From Elysia chlorotica (lineage: Eukaryota > Mollusca > Gastropoda > Plakobranchidae): a stretch of 64,000 nt of DNA. The notes beneath the pieces are model-generated. The model had not been told where the DNA came from, searched no databases, and saw nothing but the letters and a program-made list of their open reading frames with translations. Position numbers and translations under genes: made by a program. Below are positions 18,295 through 32,200 of this stretch, piece after piece. Every line of letters begins with the position of its first letter. Position 1 is the first letter of the stretch. Location: the NCBI GenBank assembly GCA_003991915.1, contig RQTK01000808.1, forward strand, positions 135,033-199,032, given 5' to 3'.

Positions 18295-19183
18295 CTTCTG
18301 ACTATGTACATACTTTACTAATTGAGCAAATTCGCAGCCACTTCGGTATGTTCATGATAACATTTTAGCAAACAATCCAAGTTGTCTCTGGTAGGTAGAA
18401 TGTGTCTGTCAAACCATCGACTGGCCCTTTGTCGCTTGCCACTCAATTAAACCAGAATAATACATGTATAGGTAGAGCGCAAGGATTTCTATCATGAGAA
18501 AAAAAAATATATAAATACCCCCAAAGCACAACAAACACGTGCCGAGTAATTAGAAGGGGATGCAAAAACTGTGTGGACCTTATGTGGGCGTCAGGAAACA
18601 AATCCAAGGGCACCAATAAAGGCAATAGAATCACACTCACAGAAGATTATGAATTCCTAGTTTACACTATAAAGTGCGGATATATTTTTGATGAAGCATA
18701 CATATGGTTTTCCTAGATGCGCATGGATGTTTTGATGCTTTCGGATTTACTGGTTGTCTTTGGGTGGCCTGTGTCAAGATTGCAGGTCACAAACAGAGTC
18801 TTAATCGTGGACTCCTGCTTTGTAGAGCTCAAATGTGTACAGTTACCACTGATATACGCTCTGGTTGACTTACTATTGGGGAACACTTGGCACTAACTCA
18901 GGTTTTCCTACTGATCTTAGAAATCGGCAGCCTTAGTCAACGCGTATGTTTAAACAGCATAATGCACATCTATGCTACCTTATCGACAGATTTTCCTATA
19001 ATTGCTTTGTTTGATTATCATAAAATTTGCTTAAGATCAAAACACGTTCATTGCTTCTCCTGTTGTTCTGGGGGCAGAGAAATGTCACTTGCTCGCTAGA
19101 TCAACTAAGTGTGTTAAGTCTTTAACGGTTGGCTTTGGATTCTTAATTTTTTTTTATTGTTTTACTTTTGTTAGCCTTTTCAC

Positions 19184-19239
<56 letters not shown>

Positions 19240-19280
19240 CTCTCCTCTCTCCCTCTTTCTCTGTCTCTCTCCCTTCTATC

Positions 19281-19363
<83 letters not shown>

Positions 19364-20247
19364 CTTTTTTTTATGTTTTCAGGTCCTGACTATGTACATA
19401 CTTTACTAATTGCGCAAATTCGCACCCACTTCGGTATGTTCATGATAACATTTTAGCAAACAATCCAAGTAGTCTCTGGGAGGTTAGATGTGTCTGTCAA
19501 ACAATCGACTGGCCCTTTGTCGCGTGCGACTCTATTAAACCAGAATAATAATAGGTAGAGCGCAAGGGTTTCTATCGATGAGAAAAATAATATAAATACC
19601 CCCAAAGCAGAACAAGAGACGTGCAGAGTAATTAGAAGGGGGTGCAAAAACTGTGTATGCCTTCTGTGGGCGTCAGGAAACAAATCGAAGGGCACCAATG
19701 AAGGCAATAAAATCACAGAAGATTATGAATTCCTAGTTTACACTATAAATTGCGGATATATTTTTATAAAGCATACATATGGTTTTCCTAGATGCTTATT
19801 GGTGTTTTGATGCTTTCGGATTTACTGGTTGCGTTTGAGTGGTCTGGGTGAAGATTGCGAGTCACAGAGTCCTAATCGTGGACTCCTGCTTTGTAGAGCT
19901 CAAAGGTGTGCAGTTACCACTGATATACGCTCTGGCTGAGTTACTGTTGGAGCAACATCCGGCACTAACCTCAGGTTTTTCTGTTGATCTTAGAAATCGG
20001 CAGCCTTAGTCAATGCGTATGTTTAAACAGCATAATGCACGTCTATGCTACCTTATCGACATAGTTTCTTATAATTGCTTTGTTTGATTATCAAAAAATT
20101 TGCTCGAGATCAAAACACGTTCATTATTTCTCCTGTTGTTCTAGGGGCAGAGAAATGTCACTTGATCGGTAGATCAACTAGGTGGGTTTAAGGGTTGGCT
20201 TTGGATTCTTAATTTTTGTTTTGTTTTACTTTTGTTAGCCTTTTCAC

Positions 20248-20335
<88 letters not shown>
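18294..20335. repeat. Tandem duplication of about 1.1 kb, two units
   Basis: 18295-19190 and 19384-20250 align along their length (CTGACTATGTACATACTTTA at both starts, CTTTTGTTAGCCTTTTCACA at both ends). Each unit is followed by a (TC)n tract (19186-19365, 20251-20335) and the first is preceded by one, so the repeat junctions are CT-rich. Many substitutions and small indels separate the units. No coding sequence. Confidence 0.85.
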
Positions 20336-20341
<6 letters not shown>

Positions 20342-21076
20342 ATTTATTAATCCATCAATATATCTCTATCTTTGTGCCTATATCACTCGCCATCTTATTA
20401 CCTCTCTCCCTCTCCCTCTTTCTAACTTCTTGTTATCGTGACTAGCTCTAATTTTAGTATTGAGGCTTACGGTGATTTCGTTGAGTTAGAAAAGCTCCGT
20501 GAACAAATTTGAGGATGTGAAAGATTCAAGCCCTAATTATTTTTTTTTTATTTGACATGCGGGTTTTTCCACTACTGATTCTAACAATATTACATTTTGC
20601 CGTAATAATATGCATTCATTTCACTGTTCTATTTTGTGATCACACCATTGTTAACGCGGAGATAACATTCCTTGTCCAGCATTTTCTATTTTTCCTTAAA
20701 ACATTGCAACATTGAGGTTAGAGTTCTTCAGCTCCGCGACGTGTTATCTGCTGATCTGTTTACTTCTCATTAAATAGCAGTTTATAATTTAAAGTTTTAT
20801 TTGAACGCGATTTAAAAGAAAATGGTGGCCTTGCGTGTTTTTATCGAGTGTTGAGTTCATGTTGGATAATATTCCTTTGTAAATACAAGTATTGATTTGT
20901 TTTTCTTATTTCTGCGTTGTAGTTAAAGCGTTCGTTTTTTATAAACTTTACTGAATATTTTAATTGCACACAGTACTGCACCTTGTAGTAATATTTGAGA
21001 TGTATACAATCATCACATACCCAATGGTTTCAACAGTATTTTAAGCTTCTCTTCCTTCACCTGTAAACTGCAAAAG
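20336..21076. other. Intergenic, nothing recognised
   Basis: AT-rich; no supported feature. Confidence 0.5.
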
Positions 21077-21169
21077 GTATGATCTGGGCCCAGAGTTTGC
21101 TCACAGTCGGCCAGTCCACACGTGTGACGTCTTCAGCCGTTACTGGGACACATCTGTGGAACAGCGCGG
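21077..21169 (+). CDS. Possible orphan exon, unknown protein
   Basis: A 93-base island, higher in GC than its flanks, lies between a pyrimidine-rich stretch ending AAAAG and the donor CGCGG|GTGAGT. In one phase it is open and reads YDLGPEFAHSRPVHTCDVFS, then RYWDTSVEQR. I do not recognise it. It may be an exon of another + strand gene, a relic, or chance. The nearby block 21480-21665 is also GC-rich and is open on the - strand and in part on the + strand. Confidence 0.3.
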
Positions 21170-21479
21170 GTGAGTGTCAGTGACGAGCGCAGTGCTGGGC
21201 ACTATTGTCTACACGCTATCACAGGGGGTGTTTAATGTGGGGATGGTGGTGTCAAGAGCCGATTTATTTATCTCATAAATCAAGACATTACAGAAGTCAC
21301 AATTTCAAGTTCTGCTTTTTTCGATCTTACTTTTTGTTCTAGATAACTTAATGTTTTTTTAATTGTTCACTGCCCACTCGGACAGCACTGAGATCCCCTT
21401 CAGTTGGTTTATCTTGCTTACATGTCACAATTTTCACATTTCTCTTTACCCATCTTTATATGTTTAATTAACAATTCAA

Positions 21480-21665
21480 AGTGATGAACCTCGTACAGAA
21501 AGCCCGGCCCTAACGCCACTGTCCAAGGCGGCGGTGCCAAGCCCGTAGAAGATGTGGAGACGATGCGAGGAGTCTGACGCCACTGCGGCATGCACACTTC
21601 TCTGCACGGCTGCTGGAACATCGTGACCCGCGAGAGGCGATCATGCACCAGGTTGGTGGCTTCAT
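21480..21665. other. GC-rich block, possible decayed coding sequence
   Basis: Open on the - strand with VTMFQQPCREVCMPQWRQTP and APPPWTVALGPGFLYEV. On the + strand the segment CGMHTSLHGCWNIVTRERR precedes CACCAG|GTTGGT. Base composition differs from the AT-rich flanks. No family recognised and the strand is undecided. Confidence 0.25.
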
Positions 21666-21714
21666 GCTTCATTGGTTCCTGAATGGTAGGTCGATTGCTC
21701 GCTTGATTGCTTGG

Positions 21715-21875
21715 TTGCTGAATTAGTTGGTTAGTTGGTTGGTTGGTTTGTTGGTTGCTTGGTGGCTTGCTTGATTGGTTGGTTTGTTGGTTGATTGGTT
21801 GGTTGCTTGCTTGTTTGCTTGATTGGTTGGTTGTGAGAGAGAGGGAGGAGAGAGAGGGAGAGAGAAAGAGAGAGT
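21715..21875. repeat. (GGTT)n/(GCTT)n then (GAGA)n simple repeat
   Basis: Degenerate GGTT/GCTT words to about 21830, then a GAGAGG tract to 21873. Confidence 0.85.
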
Positions 21876-24800
21876 CATGTCTAAGATTAATGACTTACTA
21901 TAAACTCATGAAATTATTATAGAATGATTCCTGTGATTTTAATTCTCATGATGTTCTATAGCTAAGAGCTGACCCCTGATAATTCTTATAATGCTAACTC
22001 GTGCCTTGGTTGGGATATCTTAAAATTGATTTTCTCAATAGTTCAGGGTGGTAAAGATAATGATGGTGATAAAGTTAGCTAGGAAAGTGCTGGCGAAATG
22101 AATGTTTTTAATTTAAACATTTGCTGCCGGTGAAATATAATGGGGTTTAAAAAAGAGGAAGTTGATTTTGAATTAAGTGATCTATGTTATGGAAATATGA
22201 GAAACAACAATTGAAGCTAGTGATGATCTATTGATGTCAATCTATAATTCAGTATGTGCTGCGACCTGACTATCCTATTTCAATACGATACGTGTGATGA
22301 CAACAAACATTGACATTTCCACTATGGGCATAAAAGTTTTAGTGATATCAATACCATAGACCACAGTGACTGTTGACGAAACAAAACTAGCAGGAGGTGC
22401 CACTACAACGATAAACTAATGTTCAATGCGAAGCATCCATGATCCATCATAAGGACACCCCAACGCGCTTGAGTTCTAGTTGATTCAAGCCATCTGTCTG
22501 CAGAGGGGCGGCTGATATGAAATTTTTGCTTTGTTATCGAGAGATGGGGTCCATACCAATGTTGTGTTATCCCCTGGTGTTTTTTTTTTCCTTGGTATTT
22601 CGTTTTGCATGTTGTAATCTAATCTCTGATGATATTGTCAACTCCCATAACTTTCTCTCTCTTACCTGCGCCTATGTCATAGAAGTACGAATTACCATTA
22701 GTTAGGTTTTTTTCATGATGTATGTGTCAAGGTATTTTTTAAATATGAATTTGATTAGCCCAGACTAGCTATGTACACAAAACATGTCCGATTTCAGGTT
22801 GTGCCCTGAATTCATTATCTTAATTTGTATGTGTAGCATGAATTAGCAAAAACCTAGTTATTTGGGTTTAACTCAATTGTGATGAAGAAAGCAATACGAT
22901 ATGGAGGAGAACAAAAACAACCCCAATGTACCAGAGTGCATTTATTATCACCTGTTTATTGCATGTTGTAAGGTACATTATTGTAGGCTTAAGAAAACAA
23001 ATCGCCATAGGCTTCCAACAATAAACATATTACAATAGCATTTGCATTTTAAATACTTCAGAAAGTTAACTAAAATGTTATTTTTAAAAATAGAAAGTGA
23101 AAAAAAGACACTATACACAGTTGATGACTAACAAGTGTTTTGGGGCATTTTGTTAACGCTTCGAATAATACATGTAGTTGAATATAAAAGATGTATAACT
23201 TATTATAATACATTGACATCACTGGTATGAATTTCACAAAAACTCCAAGTATTGAGGGTTATGAGCATTGAACAAGGGGTAATTATACGTAATGTGCAGA
23301 GAATCTACATAGATAAGTTAATAGCACAGCCAAATAGCGCAGGCCCAGCCCTTTCTTCGTTATTGCTGTTACAAACAATGAGATGTGTCCTCACAGTGCT
23401 TTACCGTTTGCAATGCTTTCTTTTTTATTGCTTTACAAGGTAAAAAAATTCTACATTCTACATCAACGTTTCCAGTGATTTTTTGTTGTTGTTTTTACAA
23501 TTATCTACCTTTATCAGTCTGAAAAGTCGATAGGCACTGAGAAATGCTTTATCACAATAAAATTTTCGAATATGATTTGGAAAAAATGTTATGAGCAATG
23601 TAGTTCATTTTGTACTACTTTATACGCCCAGCTCTGTTTTTACCGAATATGTTTAGCGTGGTCTTGTGTTCACACTCTCTAAAGCTGAGAAAAAGAAAAG
23701 ATGCTTACCTCTGATAATGCTTTATTACTGAATTTATTAATTTGCACAACACCTCTTTCAATACTAATCTCTTTCCCTATGAATCAAATTTATATAATGT
23801 GAAAATAAAAGTTACTAGTCAAAAACTAGGTTCTTGATTTGAAGTTGTAGAAGTAACGGCAACATAATGTGGGATCATCTTTTGATTGTAATATTCAAAT
23901 TTCCACTCAAAGATAAAACTCCAGAGAGAGAAATATAGACAGTTTTTAAATAGAGATTGTAACAACAACAATGTGCATGTAATCACTGCTGACATGTATC
24001 ACCACAGATATGAGCATTTGTATGACCAGCCATGTGAGGCTGAGCTAATGTTGGGGACAAACATGCAGAACCATTCAGTTTGGACAGCGGGTGTTCTAAT
24101 CATGGTATTGTGGCCACCAGTCAGCACCAACATGGCAGGGGGGCATGGAATATTCATCACAATTTTCCATCTTTGATGGTCAATGCTGCACTGTAAAATA
24201 ACGTCTTAGACATTTTTAAAGGACTTATACTTTATCTCTTCTAATAGAGTGCGAGGGTAAACAAAGCTACTTTGCACAAGGGAACCAGCATAGGATAAAC
24301 TTCTAGGGGTCAATTTAAAAGTTTTCTTTAGTCGATATTATCCTAAATTTACATTAAACACTGACCGGAAAGAAAAAAAAGGGAAGTTGGTACCTCAGAA
24401 ATAGTTTATGTAAAGCCACAGTTTATCTTAAGTGAATTCCAGGCTAAATGTGAAAACTTGCCTGCCATCTGAGTGAACATCAGACCGCACAACCGATGAC
24501 TTTGCTTCAAGCCCAAGCTTTCAGACCCCCAGCATAACAGGCAGTGATGGCTCATAAAAGTGATATAAAGTGAGTGCTAATTGTTTCTACCACCCCTGGT
24601 CACTGAAAATCTCTGCAAGAATGAACAGTATATCTGACAGAATACAGAGAAATTTAATCAAGTATGTCCTTAACATTCTCCCTTCTTCTTCCACACAATA
24701 TGATAAATGACCTCCCCCTTTTCTGCAAACATTCATTCAGTTTGGACAGAGAAACATCAAGTATTTCCCCCAATCTTCTCATTGCCAATACACCAGCTAG

Positions 24801-25341
24801 GTAATATGTTTTTATTATTGACAAACCATTTAAAATTTGTAATATTTTGTCGCTTTTGTTGCTGCTTTTGTTGTTGTTTATGTTATTGTTGTTGCTTTTT
24901 CTTATTGTAAATGCCCTTATACGTTTAAACACCAAAATGATACAGGCTTTACTTAAACTTAGATGCCCACTAGAATTGTTTGTGTTTAAAGCAATCATCT
25001 TGCAATAAAATAAATTAAATAATTCACAATCTTAAAAAGTTTGAAATAGTTCCCAGTTTAAATAAAAGTTAATAAGTCTGTCAAACATATATATGAGGAT
25101 CATAAATAATGTTCCTGAGACTGGCAAACACATTGCACGTTGTTTTTTTATGGCCTTGTTTAGGGGAGAGCAGTTTAAAAGTTCACGGAGTAAACAGCAC
25201 ACAGTCATTCAGCATGGAGGGACACTTGCCTCAGTCACATCACCGTAACAGAGATATATCCAATATCTCAATATCAACAATCAACCATAGAAAATAGAAA
25301 ATGAAGGTACAATGTTGCTCCTAGACCATCTCGCAAAATTG
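21876..25341. other. Intergenic or distal 3' sequence, nothing recognised
   Basis: AT-rich sequence downstream of the RALGAPA stop. A (TTG)-rich stretch lies at 24855-24900. No coding exon is supported. Confidence 0.45.
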
Positions 25342-25368
25342 TTTATTTATTTTATTTTATTTTATTTG
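25342..25368 (-). promoter_or_regulatory. Candidate polyadenylation signals of the RALGAPA gene
   Basis: Read on the - strand this is a run of overlapping AATAAA hexamers about 520 bases after the stop codon. Location and strand fit a cleavage signal, but the AT-rich context makes chance likely; others occur nearby. Confidence 0.3.
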
Positions 25369-25890
25369 TGTGATGAAATTAGAAAATCTTTATCATCATC
25401 TCAAGTATTCATCCTTTTTATTTGCAAAATTTGCAAAATGTATCTGGTCTTTCAAACATCATAACCAAGTAAGTTTGATTTGGAAGGAAAACATTTTTTT
25501 ACATTGACTGTCTCTGTCTTAGAAACTAGGAAGATCTTTTGACGAATGTATTAATCTTGCAACTCCTTCTTTTCTTATAATTGCTTTTTATTTAAACATG
25601 GTAATTTGTGAGAAAAAAAAATATATACATTTTTTTTTTTCGATGTCTGCCTCACCTTTTTTTTTTAACACAAGTGAACAAAGTTAAATTCATCTAGGAT
25701 AAAATCTCATGCAAATTGCAACAATGAAATAAATAGTTGAAATATTAATTGCACATGAACTATACACCCTGTTTTTCCATATTTAGAAAAGTTTAGAGAA
25801 ATACAAAAAAAACCTGGTCAAAGTGAAAGAAAGTGGACTTAATTTGTTTAAATACTGCTCAAAATGTGACTTTATGTACGTGTGTGCTGC

Positions 25891-26294
25891 TCACTTCTTG
25901 CTCTTGTGTAGCTTTGGGCTGGAGGACCGAGGCTTGCCGTGCTTGGCCTTGGGGCTGGATTCGATCCACGACTTGCGCGGCTTGGCCCGGGGGCTGCTCC
26001 CCTTGTCTGTGTAGTCCAGCAGCACGCCCAGGCCGGGACTGTTGTTGTTGTCGCCGTCTCCGCCCAGACTAGCGCTCTTGTGCCGAGCCTTGGGGCTGCT
26101 GTTTGGCGACGGCAGCAGGAAAGCGCTGGACAGATGCTGGGAGCCTGGTGGAGTTGGCGGAGGCGCGGGGCTGGTGGAGTTGACGCTCTTCGAGCCAGAC
26201 GAGCGTCGCTTCATGGAGAGCCTGCGCGCCGTGCGCGTGAACCGACTCTCGGAGCTCGAACCGGCCGGGCTCTCCTGGAGGGAGGAGTCGCTGG
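25891..26294 (-). CDS. RALGAPA1: RALGAPA terminal exon: Ser/Pro/Lys-rich tail and stop
   Basis: Acceptor is a C-run ending CCCAG; the exon starts in phase 1 and continues KHK from exon 38160. It encodes [43 protein letters not shown] and a basic end [18 protein letters not shown] and RRSS resemble basophilic kinase sites and SP sites recur. The tail is low complexity and probably disordered. Confidence 0.8.
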
Positions 26295-29200
26295 CTGGGG
26301 GGGGGGAACAAAGTTAAATTATAGGATTATCATAAAGCAACAGCAGCCTGATAAACTGACCAAGATGTTATAATATATGAGGCAGCCATTCAATAATCTT
26401 CAATTGCTCAAAAAAAATGTTAATCTTTTTAAGAATGAGCTGAACTTCCAATTATATGCAATGATAGTCTGAGAGTCAGTCCCTTGCACACATTGGCCAC
26501 TTATTTAACTGTTGCTGTCGTTTTCATGTTCTTCTTCATTTATTGCCCTTATGTGTGTGATTCCCTGTATGTGTGTATGCAAGGTGTGTTTAATGCTAGT
26601 CAGTAAGATTTCCTTTTGAAAGAGTAAATACATGTATTTCAATTTATTAGCTGATCCTAAATTGACAAATGAATCATTATGTTTCAAAATGTCATCTTAA
26701 AAAGAAAATAAACATAACTGATATAAAAAAAAGTGTGGAAAAACTATGCAGGCTTTAAACCATCTAGTAAAATAGCCAGAACATCTTTGATTGACAAGGC
26801 CTCTTTCATGAGGACTTACTGATGCGATTCATCCTTTTCTCCTTTTGAATAAGTTTCCTTTTTTTTTAATTGCTATTTACCTCCGTTAACCATACTCAAT
26901 GGAATTAATTTTAATGAAACTTGAGATTGTCCCCTAACTATGGACGTTTTTTTAAGCATGCTAGAAAAATCAACACAGGCAAACAGCAGCTATATGTTTG
27001 CTGTATGACATCAAAATTGCAGTTAGTAAACATAAACGAAGTTACAAGCAACACATAACAATTGTATTTACGCATTTCTCAAGTTCAATTCAAATAAGAA
27101 AATAGAACAAAAAAGAATAGTTCATGATGCAGAAAATACATAATGTGCCAAAAATTGATAAAACTAAAGCGCAGTAAAAATGCTATGCTTTAATTTGGCA
27201 AAACTTTTAAAACAAATCTTGCTGTCCTAACAATTCATTATGGACATTCAGTTAGTGGTTTAACAACTTTTTTAATACAATGTTTTTCCACCCACAATTG
27301 AAATATTTTAAACAATCGCCACCACTGTTTAACAAGTATATAAGCCAGTGAGGAAAATTCATTCCTTCAAGGAGTGAGTATAATTCTACAGAGAGTGCAC
27401 CAAGCTACTGGAAATAAAGACTTCTCAATGCATTCTTTTACTGCTGCAGCTAGGAAACAATCCCACGCTAAATGTTTCGTGGTTCAAAGTGCTCACATGT
27501 GCAAAACAAAGCTGTTGGTGACTGAAAACTGAGAAATAAAAAGGTTTCACATAAAGCAGACAATGAGAAGACTATAAAAAAGAAGGTGTACAAGTTACTA
27601 GGGATTGACATGAACACTTTCAGCCAGAGAGGATCACAGGCCGAGACCCAAGCACTCACCTACGCGTCTGTGGGGGGAGTTAGTCCAGGAGAGCACAGCA
27701 CGAGAGAAAAATCAACGAGATTATTAACCTGGCTACATGATTCCATGGGTCATCTTTTCTGAGTAAAATGTGTACAATAGTCTTTGCCTTTCCAATGTCT
27801 TTCCAATGGTTATTTTTAAGATTTGTGGAGACTTCTGTCTAACCTTATCAGTGTGTATTGATAAAGGAGTTCTACTAACTTGTTTGCTAACTTTTGTTTA
27901 AAGTAATTCCATCCAATCTCATCACTTTAACAAAATTGCCCTGCTCAGTTCATAAAGTTCCAGCAATGCAAAGCTCTGGAGAAAACCTATTGTTTCTCAA
28001 ACCTACATCATACTTGGCCATGTTACTTCACAACAGAATTTTCCTTGAGATTTTGGGCTTAGAATATGAGGAGACAGGCTACTACCGAAATACGCTTTCC
28101 AAAGAACTTATTTTTCTCCTCCTGATCATCTTTCTATTGCAACTTCTGTGCAGCTAAATGAGAGCTTCTCAAAATGTTCAGATCGTTCCTTACTAATACT
28201 ATGATAAGGGATTTTATTTTGACAGGTAATATTTGTTTAATGAACAGATCCAAGAAGGGCATTATGATAATGCAGTAGAGTAGGATCAAGGATACATTGT
28301 ATACTCTTACAGGTACACATCACAGAGTTAAAACACATCTAAGTCTCAGGAACTTCAAGCTATGCGAATAGAAGATTCTCTGAAAAGAGAAATCCATGTA
28401 CGACAGGAAAGAAATTAATTCACACTAATGCATATTAGGTTAAAAGAGAAATGTCTGCATGGGGGAAAAATAAAAGCATCACCAATTTTTCATGACACTG
28501 TGTGAGTAGTGGAAATTAGCTATACCTCTTATTGAGTGTGGAATCACCTACGGGAAAAAATGAACACACCAGAAAGCAACAAAGACATCCGAAGATTGAG
28601 AAAAAGGCAGATCATATGTTTTCCCTACATATCACATACCCACTGAAGAAAGACGAAACTTTCCTGAAAGTTAGAAACGTAAAGAATATGTTGGATTAAT
28701 TTAAATGCTTATTTGTGTACGTTCTTTCCGATGGTTTTTATTTTTGTTCTACTTAAAAATCGTTTTTGGAGGGATCAGAAACAAAAGCAGCATTTTATAA
28801 GGGGCATTTCATTAAGCTTAACAATGTAGTTATTTTAGTCAATGAACCTTATAAGACATGTAAAATGACAACATATAAAAAGTTCTACAGGAAAACTGTG
28901 TGAATTAAAGAAAGAAAGGGGGAATCACTGCAAATTACAAGGAAGGCACGGAAACAAAATGTCCTTGTCTTTTCAACTCTCCTCATTTGATAAGGCTTCC
29001 AAATGAGATAAAGCGTTTTGACTGTCCCGGTTGTTTGTTTTTTTGTTGTTACTTTAGATTCTTTAAATCTCCTGATAGACGTGTAGGAATCATACTTTAG
29101 TGTTTCATGATAGCCAGTAGTACTTGCTAAGTCTTTGATACTAAAATACTATTTGATACATATCTGATATTGAATCACTGCAGAGTGATTTTAGTGCCAT

Positions 29201-32200
29201 TATTATGACTCCATTTTACTAAAGGCAAGACATGCAGACTTGTTCTTGTCATCAGTAAATATTAGAACATGTGTTGGTACAATCTTGTTTTGCCATTTAT
29301 TCTTGGACACAACCTTTTTCCTCTCTTCAGCTCCCCTTCCTTTTTTGGCAAGTGCACAAATATTACATATAGGTACAGGTTAACTTTATATTCAAACATA
29401 GGTAATATTGTGTACTAGGCAGAAATTCACTTTGATAAATGAGCCTTTGTGATTGTACAAGAGTCAGGGGAGATGGAATAAAGAGGGGCTGTATTATACC
29501 CAGTGAGAATAAACCATGGGTGCCAAATAAATTGATAGAACAAAAAATCCCAAGTGCAATAATGAACACACGACAATGTCAAAGACCTAAAGCCTGTTCT
29601 TAGGGGTGAAAACAAAAGTGTCAAAAGTAAAATCGAAATTTCAAAATTTAAACTTTAGAAAGGGTGACATGTTGCAAAACAAAAAGAAACAGAAATAAAG
29701 ATCTAGTAAAGCAAAAGAAGAATGGTTAATATTCAATAATCAGCATGGAAAGTCAAAGTCAAAGAATGATCATGCAGGTTTGGGTACAGGGTTCAAAAAA
29801 TTATTAACAAAGACAGACATCGAGCACTATCAAGCTATGGCTGAAGGCTTGGTTCTTCAATGCAGGGAAATCGGATGCTGGGGCAACATCAACAACGGCA
29901 AAAAATAACTAGGCTAAGGACAACCTATGCAAAATGTAGAGAGTTTTTCTCAGCTCAGAAATAGTAAAACAACATATGCACTTCATGCTAAGAAATATAC
30001 CTGACTTGCGCCAAACTTACTATTAAATCAACTGCCACATGTCTTGCTTTTGGTCTTCAAAAATATCGTTCTAATTTTTTACAAAGCAAAGATGTTAAAA
30101 TATAAATACAAGTTTACAAAAACAATACTGCTGTCAAACAACCAGAAGAAAGAAAGAGTGCACAGGAAAAGCATCTTGTTGTATGACAACACCAAAATAA
30201 ATAACACAACATGGAGCCGGAGAGAGCATCACAAAACCAGAAAATAGGAGGATTTTGGGGTGTAAATGGATTTTAAAAAAAACAGCAAAACAAAATCAAA
30301 CTTGTATAACTAAAAGTGGAGCATCAAGTTCATGCACTGGCCTGTGATGTCATTTAAATGATGTGCCGCGATGCAAATGTTTTCACTTCTGAAACTACTG
30401 GGAGAAAAAATTGCTGGAATTGAGCTAATTTTAAGTGCAAACATTTTTTTTCAACAGTTGGATTCAATTTCCATTGTAGTAACAGAAGTTGGTAATCATC
30501 AGTTTCCTCAAGAATGAGATAATGTAGTTAATTTCAATCAAACAATTTTCGAGAAAGAAAAGGAAGGTTGCACACTTGTAACTTGAAATAAAAATCAGTA
30601 GAAATTGAGTGGCTTTCTATTATGGACATACACCAGCAGTGAGATAAGACGGAGGAAAGCATTCATACACCCTAAATCTTAATGAATCTCAAAGTTGTAC
30701 AGGAAAAAAACTGTGAATAATTATACGACAATCAGGTGGAATTTTACTTTGCTTATACAAAGCCATAACTGCTTTATTCTTGCACTTGCCTACTTACATC
30801 TTTGCACTCATTTCAATAAGTTATGGTGGCATTTCACTACCTTGTATTGTGTAAGAAGCTCGGTCCTTAAAAAACCTACATTTTATGATTTTCAAAAAGT
30901 CTGACCGCCATCTAAGAAAAAAATGATTATAGTCCTCATTGTATTTTGCAACACAAAATCATTAGGTCTTTCTCCGCTACATTTCAGTGAACTAGTCCAT
31001 ACAAAAATGACATCACAGTTTGCTTTTAACAAAAAACAGAAACCAAAAAAAAAAACCTAAGAGGTGAGCAAGCAGCGGCGGGGTGAGTGACAGGGCGGTA
31101 CCATCGGTACCGTCAGACTGACCTATACAGGCTCAGGGGGGCAAGGAGGGGNNNNNNNNNNNNNNNNNNNNNNNNNNNNNNNNNNNNNNNNNNNNNNNNN
31201 NNNNNNNNNNNNNNNNNNNNNNNNNNNNNNNNNNNNNNNNNNNNNNNNNNNNNNNNNNNNNNNNNNNNNNNNNNNNNNNNNNNNNNNNNNNNNNNNNNNN
31301 NNNNNNNNNNNNNNNNNNNNNNNNNNNNNNNNNNNNNNNNNNNNNNNNNNNNNNNNNNNNNNNNNNNNNNNNNNNNNNNNNNNNNNNNNNNNNNNNNNNN
31401 NNNNNNNNNNNNNNNNNNNNNNNNNNNNNNNNNNNNNNNNNNNNNNNNNNNNNNNNNNNNNNNNNNNNNNNNNNNNNNNNNNNNNNNNNNNNNNNNNNNN
31501 NNNNNNNNNNNNNNNNNNNNNNNNNNNNNNNNNNNNNNNNNNNNNNNNNNNNNNNNNNNNNNNNNNNNNNNNNNNNNNNNNNNNNNNNNNNNNNNNNNNN
31601 NNNNNNNNNNNNNNNNNNNNNNNNNNNNNNNNNNNNNNNNNNNNNNNNNNNNNNNNNNNNNNNNNNNNNNNNNNNNNNNNNNNNNNNNNNNNNNNNNNNN
31701 NNNNNNNNNNNNNNNNNNNNNNNNNNNNNNNNNNNNNNNNNNNNNNNNNNNTACTATAGAGATACCTGGCAGAGTAAGGGGGACTGGGGCACACAGTTAA
31801 CACAGAGTTAACAGGCAGAGTAGGGGGGACTGGGGTGCAGTTAACACACAGTTAACATAGAGAGTACTATAGAGATACCTGGCAGAGTAAGGGGGACTGG
31901 GGTGCAGTTAACATAGAGATTACTATAGAGATACCTGGCAGAGTAAGGGGGACTGGGGCACACAGTTAACACAGAGTTAACAGGCAGAGTAGGGGGGACT
32001 GGGGTGCAGTTAACACACAGTTAACATAGAGAGTACTATAGAGATACCTGGCAGAGTAAGGGGGACTGGGGCACACAGTTAACACAGAGTTAACAGGCAG
32101 AGTAGGGGGGACTGGGGTGCAGTTAACACACAGTTAACATAGAGATTACTATAGAGATACCAGGCAGAGTAAGGGGGACTGGGGTGCAGTTAACATAGAG

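Noticed and set aside
17821..18321. Ser/Leu-rich 130-166 codon frames
   Set aside because: Translations of degenerate CT microsatellite.
31087..31803. Open frames across the N run
   Set aside because: They consist of unknown bases.
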